From Rhodospirillales bacterium (GTDB taxonomy: Bacteria > Pseudomonadota > Alphaproteobacteria > Rhodospirillales_A > Casp-alpha2), in assembly GCA_016763915.1 (NCBI GenBank), contig JAESSX010000193.1:1-8308 (forward strand): a stretch of 8,308 nt of DNA. The letters are read 5' to 3'. The notes under the pieces are model-generated. The model was not told the origin of the DNA. It did no database searches and worked only from the letters and a program-made list of their open reading frames with translations. How positions within the stretch are numbered: position 1 is the stretch's first letter; each line of letters starts with the position of its first letter. Made by a program: the position numbers and the translations under genes. Below are positions 1 to 4,820 of the stretch, piece by piece.

Positions 1-1
1 C

Positions 2-184
2 CTCGCCGGACTTTTGGCGGTCGTCGTCACCCTCAACGTGTCGTTCCGCCTGATGGATCCCTCAGCAGCCAATCCGACGACGCCCAAAAGTGCGTGTTTC
101 ATGCGCGGGACGACGCCGATGATCTATGAGAAATTCGACGTCTACTGCGGCACGGACAAGGCGGCGGAAAAGGGGTCTGGCTGA
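2..184 (+). CDS. C-terminal part of an unrecognised membrane-associated protein (5' end outside window)
   Basis: The reading frame is open from the left edge and ends with TGA at 182-184, giving 60 visible residues. The first 17 or so are strongly hydrophobic (LAGLLAVVVTLNVSF) and look like the end of a membrane helix. A short polar, Pro/Ser/Thr/Ala-rich linker follows, then a tail with two cysteines that includes MIYEKFDVYCGTDKAAEK. An in-frame ATG at 53 could start a 43-residue protein, but the hydrophobic stretch before it argues that the frame continues upstream. The same tail is found again at 1919-2021, which supports this frame as truly coding. I do not recognise the family. The neighbouring DPM1-like glycosyltransferase makes a polytopic GT-C-type membrane enzyme one conceivable identity, but that is a guess from context. 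The gene converges on the fusion gene at 276-1715. Confidence 0.55.
   Translation, partial: LAGLLAVVVTLNVSFRLMDPSAANPTTPKSACFMRGTTPMIYEKFDVYCGTDKAAEKGSG
82..184 (+). repeat. Direct repeat, copy 1 (3' coding end of left-edge gene)
   Basis: This 103-base segment aligns without gaps to 1919-2021. By my count there are 23 mismatches, about 78% identity. It includes a fully identical 24-base block (143-166 against 1980-2003) and an identical block beginning GATCTATGAGA (121 against 1958). Both copies have the same orientation and both end exactly at the stop codon (TGA here, TAA in copy 2). The two copies bracket the methyltransferase/glycosyltransferase fusion gene, which lies on the opposite strand. 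Confidence 0.85.
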
Positions 185-201
185 ACGTAACCCTGTCTCT
201 A

Positions 202-232
202 GCTTAAGCGACGAAATGTGTTTCGATTAAGC
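202..232. terminator. Candidate hairpin terminator between convergent genes
   Basis: GCTTAA (202-207) pairs with TTAAGC (227-232), and inside it CGAAA (212-216) pairs with TTTCG (221-225) across a TGTG loop. The internal loop between the two stems is asymmetric (GCGA against A). A run of four T (236-239) follows on the + strand, so termination of the left-edge gene is plausible. No T run follows on the - strand. A second small hairpin, TCCGCC/GGCGGA with a four-base loop, lies at 239-254. The position between two convergent stop codons (184 and 276) fits a terminator, but the stems are short. The rest of the 91-base spacer shows nothing else. Confidence 0.3.
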
Positions 233-275
233 GCCTTTTCCGCCGGATGGCGGAGGCCGTCTCCGTCGGCATGGT

Positions 276-1715
276 TCACAGGGCCTTCATCTTGATAAAG
301 GCCAAAAACACCATGCGGACCAGAAGCAGGCCGTGGCTGAAACGGGAAATTTGCGTTTTGCCATATTGCCGGTCACGGTAACGGATCGGCACCTCTATCA
401 TTTTCAGCCCCAACTTGGTCGCCCCGAACAACAGATCAAAATCGCCAAAAGGATCGAAGTCGCCGAAATAGTTCCGGTTGCGGGCGATTTTGTCGTAATG
501 CACGCGCCTCAGGACCTTGGTTCCGCACAGGGTGTCGGTCAAACGCTGGTTCAACAGATAGGTAAAAATCCGGGCGAAAGCCCAGTTGGCCAACAGGTTG
601 AGGAAGCGCATGGCCTCCCCTTCCATGGGATAGACCAGGCGGGTCCCGTTGATGTACTCCCCCTTGCCCGAGACGATGGCATCGTAAAATTTCGGAATGT
701 CTTCGGGCGGAACGGTCAGGTCCGCGTCCAAAATAATCAGAACGTCGCCCGTCGCGGCGTCATAACCAACCCGCATGGCGTCCCCCTTGCCGATACCAGG
801 CTGGCGAAGGACCTGTATTTTTCTGTTGGCGTATTTCTCCTGAACGCGCAGGCATTCCTTATAAGTGCCATCCTGGCTGTGGCCTTCGATAAAGATGACT
901 TCCAAATCCTTGCAGAATTGCGGCAGCCGGGTCACGGCGGCCTCGATATTGCCCTTTTCGTTGCGGCACGGAACAAGGACGCTGGCGGAAAGCCCCTTCA
1001 GTTTCAAATCCCGCACAGATCGGGCGACGACATAGTTCCTCAAGCCCAAGCGCCGGATTAGCGGCAGCGTTCCAAGGAGCCGGTTTACCAGCGGGCCAAT
1101 CCCGCCCAACCGCTTGGGCAGCAATAGCCGCCACTCACAGCCGATGACATCGAAATCGGCCAGCTCAAGCAGGTTTCCGATATCCGCCGGGGCCAACCAG
1201 TTCTGTTCGGGCTGCGGCATCTTCAACCCCAGTTTGGTACCCAGTTTCAGGACCGGATCCCAGTGGTATCCGTAAAAGGCGATGACGACCCGGGTCTCCC
1301 GGTCACAGACGGCCTGAACCGCCGACAAGGCCGCCTGGCAATCCTCGACCAGGCCGATGGTGTCTGAAAGCACCACGTAATCGAACGGACCGCTGATCTT
1401 CTTCAGAACTTCGGGCTTCGTTACGTCGCCGCACTCGAACTCGTACTCGGGATGGTTCTTGCGCGCCTGTTTGACCATGCCCACTGACATATCGACGCCG
1501 GCGCCGCGCGACGGATTCAGGGCCGCCAGCAAATGCCCCGTGCCGCAACCGATTTCGAGCACCGATGAACCCTCGGGAATCAGGAAGCGCATGTATTTTG
1601 CGTCTTCCTCATGAAAATAGGCGTTGCGCTTGATCCATTCGTCGCGTTCCGGGGCCAGCGCATCAAAATAGCGCGCGATTGAATCTGCCCGATTTTCCAA
1701 GATGCTGGTTTTCAA
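276..1715 (-). CDS. Bifunctional class I SAM-dependent methyltransferase / family 2 glycosyltransferase (DPM1-like)
   Basis: Two enzymes are joined in one 479-residue chain. The N-terminal half (about residues 15-235) is a class I methyltransferase: motif I VLEIGCGTGHLL at 52-63, an acidic end of strand 2 in GVDMS (73-77), and ECGD at 94-97. The C-terminal half (about 243-460) is a GT-A family 2 transferase: nucleotide-sugar strand SVLVPCRNEKGNI at 245-257, GKGDAMRVG at 309-317, metal-binding DADLTV at 330-335, DTLCGTK at 394-400, and RYRDRQYGKTQIS at 445-457. It ends in one hydrophobic stretch (462-476) that may sit in the membrane. This resembles DPM1/polyprenyl-phosphate mannosyl- or glucosyltransferases, so the likely role is loading a sugar onto a lipid carrier for glycan assembly; donor and acceptor are not readable. 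Start: TTG at 1715, preceded by AAGGGAA (1725-1731) at about nine bases. The gene is monocistronic here and is flanked by direct repeats. Confidence 0.88.
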   Translation of the reverse strand: MKTSILENRADSIARYFDALAPERDEWIKRNAYFHEEDAKYMRFLIPEGSSVLEIGCGTGHLLAALNPSRGAGVDMSVGMVKQARKNHPEYEFECGDVTKPEVLKKISGPFDYVVLSDTIGLVEDCQAALSAVQAVCDRETRVVIAFYGYHWDPVLKLGTKLGLKMPQPEQNWLAPADIGNLLELADFDVIGCEWRLLLPKRLGGIGPLVNRLLGTLPLIRRLGLRNYVVARSVRDLKLKGLSASVLVPCRNEKGNIEAAVTRLPQFCKDLEVIFIEGHSQDGTYKECLRVQEKYANRKIQVLRQPGIGKGDAMRVGYDAATGDVLIILDADLTVPPEDIPKFYDAIVSGKGEYINGTRLVYPMEGEAMRFLNLLANWAFARIFTYLLNQRLTDTLCGTKVLRRVHYDKIARNRNYFGDFDPFGDFDLLFGATKLGLKMIEVPIRYRDRQYGKTQISRFSHGLLLVRMVFLAFIKMKAL

Positions 1716-1862
1716 TTTGAACAGTTCCCTTTTACATTGCCGACGATTTCGACCGGCGGTGTCCTAGCCGAAAGGACCCAAGAGCCTCACCCGACCGCAC
1801 ATCATTCCCGACAAATTCCCTGATGATTGGATAGACACTAATCAAGGCGGCATTACTTGACC
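1716..1862 (-). promoter_or_regulatory. Leader and probable promoter region of the methyltransferase/glycosyltransferase gene
   Basis: No gene is visible in this spacer. It must hold the start signals of the fusion gene, because the next upstream DNA on that strand is the convergent 1863-2021 frame. The ribosome binding site AAGGGAA is at 1725-1731. A small hairpin, GTCCT (1761-1765) with AGGAC (1773-1777), could form in the leader. Further upstream, the - strand carries GGGAAT twice with 11-base spacing (about 1808-1824), inside a short ATCAT/ATGAT inverted arrangement, which could be an operator. I see no convincing -35/-10 pair, so the promoter position is inferred from location only. Confidence 0.25.
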
Positions 1863-2021
1863 ATGAAAAGTTGCTTTCGAAACAGCCTTTCCCGGTCCCT
1901 GATTCCAATGACGGCAGCGCCCAATAGCGCGCGTTATCTTCGCGGGCCGGCGGCAACGATCTATGAGAGATTCAATGCTTACTGCGGCACGGACAAGGCG
2001 GCGAAAAAGGACTCTTCCTAA
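1863..2021 (+). pseudogene. Duplicated C-terminal tail of the left-edge gene; probable remnant, possibly a 52-residue small protein
   Basis: ATG at 1863 opens a 52-codon frame ending with TAA at 2019-2021. Its last 33 residues (tail motif IYERFNAYCGTDKAA) match the tail of the left-edge protein at 19 of 33 positions. Upstream of that, NSLSRSLIP and NVSFRLMDP look weakly related, as if small insertions and deletions had accumulated, and the hydrophobic segment of the first copy is missing. Of 15 changed sense codons only one change is synonymous, which fits loss of protein-level constraint. Against a pure remnant: the frame is intact, and many replacements are conservative (F/Y, M/L, K/R, D/N). 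A TTG at 1857 has AAGG nine bases before it, so translation is conceivable. The last bases overlap the end of the convergent hydrolase gene by four (2018-2021). I favour a remnant but cannot exclude a small protein. Confidence 0.5.
1919..2021 (+). repeat. Direct repeat, copy 2
   Basis: This is the partner of 82-184 at a constant offset of 1837 bases, with no gaps. Similarity ends at the stop codon. The sequence after it here is the 3' end of the hydrolase gene and bears no likeness to the spacer after copy 1. The duplicated unit therefore ends at or near the stop codon, which points to duplication of a gene end rather than to an insertion sequence end. No terminal inverted repeats or target-site duplications are evident. 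Confidence 0.85.
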
Positions 2022-2827
2022 ATCCCGCCCGGGTCTTCGTCGAGGCGCACGGCGATGCCGTGCAGGTCTTCGGACACCGCCGGGTAGCGGTCCAGCACCT
2101 GCGGGTCATGACCGGGAACGATGTGGTCCGGCGACGGCGCCAGGCCGCGCAACCGGTCGTAGCCCGCGAGCACCGCGTCCAGGTCGAAAATGATCGGAAA
2201 CGGATTGCGCGTTTCCATGTTGGCGTACAGGTGGCACGCGTCCGACGCCACCACCACCCAGCCCCGCTTGGTCATCACCCGGACGGCTTGCAGGCCGTCC
2301 GTATGGCCGCCGATATGATGCAGCGATATTCCCGGCGCCAGTTCGGCGTCGCCGTCGTGGAAAACCACCCGCTGGCCGTAAAGGTGGCGCACCATGCCGA
2401 CCACGTCTTCCACGTTCATCGACGACCCGTGCGTCGGGTCGAGCATATGGCGCCCGGTGGCGAAGGCCATTTCCCGGTCCTGCAGGTGGAAATCGGCGTT
2501 GGGGAATTTGTCGAAATTGCCGATGTGGTCGTAATGGAAATGGGTGACGATGACGTCTTTGACTGTATTCGCATCGACGCCGACGAGGGCCAGCGCCTCG
2601 GCCGGGCAGCGGATAAAGGTGCGCCCGCGATCGACCGCCGTTTCCCGGTTAAACCCCATGTCGATGACGAAGGTGCGGGTCCGGGACACCGCCGCCCAGA
2701 CGAAATAATCTATGGGCATGGCTTCGTGCGGGTCCGGCGGGTCGACGAAATTGGCCGCCTGGGTGCGACCGTGGGTGGCGTACTTAACGGCAAACAGCTC
2801 GTAGACTCCGGCCTCGGCGGCAGGCAC
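2018..2827 (-). CDS. Metallo-beta-lactamase-fold hydrolase, N-acyl homoserine lactonase-like family
   Basis: A 269-residue protein with a complete dinuclear metal site of the MBL fold: THFHYDHIG gives H96, H98, D100 and H101, GGHT gives H175, ASDACH gives D196, and PGHD gives H240. Length and the N-terminal block (YATHGRTQAANF, then MPIDYFVW) fit the family annotated as N-acyl homoserine lactonases (AttM/AiiB relatives). The likely reaction is hydrolysis of a lactone or ester in the cytoplasm; no signal peptide is seen. True quorum-quenching activity is not proven by these motifs, and many members act on other lactones. The start is GTG at 2827, four bases after the stop of the SIS gene, with AGG about ten bases upstream. 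The internal ATG at 2719 would remove conserved N-terminal sequence and is unlikely. This is the last gene of the run; its stop overlaps the convergent 1863-2021 frame. Confidence 0.85.
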   Translation of the reverse strand: MPAAEAGVYELFAVKYATHGRTQAANFVDPPDPHEAMPIDYFVWAAVSRTRTFVIDMGFNRETAVDRGRTFIRCPAEALALVGVDANTVKDVIVTHFHYDHIGNFDKFPNADFHLQDREMAFATGRHMLDPTHGSSMNVEDVVGMVRHLYGQRVVFHDGDAELAPGISLHHIGGHTDGLQAVRVMTKRGWVVVASDACHLYANMETRNPFPIIFDLDAVLAGYDRLRGLAPSPDHIVPGHDPQVLDRYPAVSEDLHGIAVRLDEDPGGI

Positions 2828-2831
2828 GGCT

Positions 2832-3488
2832 TTAGAACCTGCGGTCCGTGATGGTCGCCTCGTCCATGTGGCTTTGGCGCAGGAATTGCGCCAGAATGTG
2901 CATCAGGCCCTGATGGATGTCTTCGACGACGCCGTAATTGTCGCCCGCCACGTGCAGGTTGATGTCGGCCAGGCCGGCCGTGCGGCCGCCGTCGAATCCG
3001 GTAAAGGCGATGACGGACAGGCCGTTGTTTTTCGCCCACTGGGCGGCCTTGACGACGTTTTCCGAATCCCCGGACGACGAAATAGTCAGCAGCATGTCGC
3101 CCGGTTCGGCCAGGGTCCTGAGCTGATAGACGAAGATTTCCTCGAAGCTGATGTCGTTGGCGATGGCGGTTATCATTTCGATATTGGTGGACAGGGAAAC
3201 CACCTTGGGCCGACGGCCGGTATCCTGCTGGCCGCTTTTGGAGTGATCGCAGACCAGATGGTTGGAAATCGCCGCCGACCCCCCGTTGCCGCAGACATAC
3301 AAAACCGCGCCCCGCCCGTAGGCTTCGTCCAGCAGGGCGAAGGCGGCGTCCAGCTTGTCCGCATCCACCGACGCGTGGGCCGCCTTGCACTGGTCGAAAT
3401 AGGCGGACGCGTACGCCGAAATATCGGAAAATTTGCGGTCGGGAAATGTCATGGGCTTGATTGTCCGGCAAAACCGCCGCCGGTTCAA
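2832..3488 (-). CDS. SIS-domain sugar-phosphate isomerase, GmhA-like (sedoheptulose 7-phosphate isomerase family)
   Basis: A single SIS domain covers the chain. CGNGGSAA (66-73) is the phosphate-binding start of the fold. SLSTNIEMITAIANDISFEE (98-117) and ISSSGDSENV (136-145) match the phosphoheptose isomerase pattern. GmhA converts sedoheptulose 7-phosphate to D-glycero-D-manno-heptose 7-phosphate for heptose-containing surface glycans. The metal and acid-base positions are altered: H77 and H197 are kept, but the family Glu is D81 and the Gln is E189. This fits a GmhA-related subfamily whose substrate may differ. Residues are numbered from TTG at 3488, which overlaps the transporter stop (TTGA) and gives 218 residues. 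ATG at 3452 gives 206 residues, closer to the usual family length, but neither start has a strong ribosome binding site; I lean to 3452. No heptose kinase or nucleotidyltransferase is in the window. Confidence 0.85.
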   Translation of the reverse strand: MNRRRFCRTIKPMTFPDRKFSDISAYASAYFDQCKAAHASVDADKLDAAFALLDEAYGRGAVLYVCGNGGSAAISNHLVCDHSKSGQQDTGRRPKVVSLSTNIEMITAIANDISFEEIFVYQLRTLAEPGDMLLTISSSGDSENVVKAAQWAKNNGLSVIAFTGFDGGRTAGLADINLHVAGDNYGVVEDIHQGLMHILAQFLRQSHMDEATITDRRF

Positions 3489-4804
3489 CGACCAACCGGC
3501 GGATTGGTTCTATTTTCCCCGCGAAGGTCCGGAACGCCCGCCAGCAAGGCCAGCCCGGCGAGGAGAAACACCAGGATCGTCGCCATGCCGGCGCGCTGGC
3601 TGTCGAACGCCACCGTCACCCAGGCCAGTAGCGCCGGCCCCAAAAATGCCGTCGCCTTGCCGGACAGCGCGTACAGGCCGAACATTTCTGTCCGCATGTC
3701 CGCCGGCGCCATATGCGCCATCATCGACCGGCTGGCGGCCTGGGCCGGGCCGACGAAAATGCCGAGCGGCAGGGCGAAAACCCAAAACAGGGTCTTGCCC
3801 TCGACCAACACCAGCGCGCCGCCTATGACGATCAGTCCGGTGACGGCAATCTGGATGGTGCGCTTCGGCCCGATCCAGTCATCGACCCAGGCGAACCCGG
3901 CCGCCCCCAGCCCAGCGGTCACGTTGATGGCAATGCCGAAAATAATCAGTTCCGAAAAATCCATGCCGAACGTGCCGGCGGCGTAAATGCCGCCGAAGGC
4001 GAACAAGGTGTTGAGCCCGTCGGTGTAGAGCATCCGGGCCAACAGATAGCGGACCACCGGCCGGAAGTCGCGGACACGGCCCAGAGTGCCGATGAGCGCC
4101 GACCAGCCCTGCCGGACGGCCGCAATCGGCGCTATGGCGCGGGCCGGCCGGTCGGGCGTCCACAAAAACAGCGGCACGGCAAACACCACCATCCACAGAG
4201 CCACCATGGGACCCATGGCCCGCAAGTGCTCGGAGGTTTCCTTGTCCAGCCCGAAGACCGGGGTCTCGGCATCGACCAGCGCCACCAGCGCCAGCCCTAA
4301 GCAAGCCAGGCCGCCGGCATAGCCCAACCCCCAGCCCCAGCCCGACAACCGGCCGATGCGGCTTTGCGTCGTCAGGTCGGGCAGCATGGCGTTGTAAAAG
4401 ACCATTGCCATCTCGAAGGCGAAGTTGGCCCCGCCCGCCAGAACCAGCGCCAACAGGACGAACGCCGCGTCCGGCCTGGCGTTCCATAACAGCCCCGTTA
4501 ATGCGGCGCACAAGACCGTAAAGGCGAATATCCAGGGTTTACGCCGCCCGCCAAAATCGGCAATCGCGCCCAACAGGGGCGCCGCCACCGCCACCGCCAG
4601 CCCCGACAGGCTGAGCGCCCATCCCCATTGGCTGGTGCCGGAAATCTCATCGGCCGCGATGGCCTTGATGAAATAGACGGAAAATACGAACGTGGTGATC
4701 ACGGTCGGAAACGCCGAGTTGGCCCAATCGTAAAGGCACCAGCTGAAGCCGCCCCACCGGGAGGCGGGCGTCGACGCGTTCCCGGCGGGCGGCACCGATG
4801 TCAC
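3485..4804 (-). CDS. MFS transporter of the UMF1 (Atg22-like) family
   Basis: A 439-residue, very hydrophobic protein with about 12 predicted membrane helices. Family signs in order: WCLYDWANSAF at 22-32 in the first helix (the hallmark of UMF1/Atg22-like proteins), GAIADFGGRRKP at 79-90 (MFS loop 2-3 motif), YNAMLPDL at 137-144, GRLSGWGWGLGYAGG at 151-165, and GPAQAASRS at 352-360. Yeast Atg22 exports amino acids from the vacuole; the substrate of bacterial UMF1 proteins is not established. The position directly behind glutamate dehydrogenase suggests an amino acid or related metabolite, but that is inference. The start is GTG at 4804 or GTG at 4795 (three codons later), each with its own ribosome binding site. 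The gene starts 13 bases after the dehydrogenase stop, and its stop overlaps the possible TTG start of the SIS gene. Confidence 0.88.
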   Translation of the reverse strand: MTSVPPAGNASTPASRWGGFSWCLYDWANSAFPTVITTFVFSVYFIKAIAADEISGTSQWGWALSLSGLAVAVAAPLLGAIADFGGRRKPWIFAFTVLCAALTGLLWNARPDAAFVLLALVLAGGANFAFEMAMVFYNAMLPDLTTQSRIGRLSGWGWGLGYAGGLACLGLALVALVDAETPVFGLDKETSEHLRAMGPMVALWMVVFAVPLFLWTPDRPARAIAPIAAVRQGWSALIGTLGRVRDFRPVVRYLLARMLYTDGLNTLFAFGGIYAAGTFGMDFSELIIFGIAINVTAGLGAAGFAWVDDWIGPKRTIQIAVTGLIVIGGALVLVEGKTLFWVFALPLGIFVGPAQAASRSMMAHMAPADMRTEMFGLYALSGKATAFLGPALLAWVTVAFDSQRAGMATILVFLLAGLALLAGVPDLRGENRTNPPVGR

Positions 4805-4820
4805 CTCCCGCTCACCTCTA
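4805..4820 (-). promoter_or_regulatory. Two tandem Shine-Dalgarno sequences before the transporter
   Basis: On the - strand, the bases from the dehydrogenase stop codon onward read TAGAGGTGAGCGGGAGGTGA. The first AGAGGTGAG overlaps the TAG stop and sits about ten bases before GTG at 4804. The second GGGAGGTGA includes that GTG and sits about eight bases before GTG at 4795. Both starts are therefore supported and differ by three residues. Overlap of the first site with the stop codon suits translational coupling to glutamate dehydrogenase. Confidence 0.5.

Noticed and set aside
333..1061. A 242-codon open frame on the + strand opposite the glycosyltransferase domain
   Set aside because: The - strand carries the intact family 2 transferase motifs; the + strand frame is a shadow.
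2004..2019. Possible terminator for the four-gene run: AGGA/TCCT stem with AGAG loop followed by a T run on the - strand
   Set aside because: The stem is only four pairs and lies partly inside the hydrolase stop codon, so it is too weak to call.
82..2021. A composite transposon or insertion element bounded by the 103-base repeats
   Set aside because: There is no transposase or integrase between the repeats, no terminal inverted repeats and no target-site duplication. The repeats are coding sequence ending at stop codons.
2060..2851. A 263-codon open frame on the + strand opposite the hydrolase
   Set aside because: The - strand frame carries all seven metal ligands of the MBL fold; the + strand product is rich in His, Arg and Val and matches nothing.
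2868..3986. A 372-codon open frame on the + strand across the SIS and transporter genes
   Set aside because: It runs antisense over the junction of two genes with clear family motifs, and its own composition is low-complexity and motif-free.
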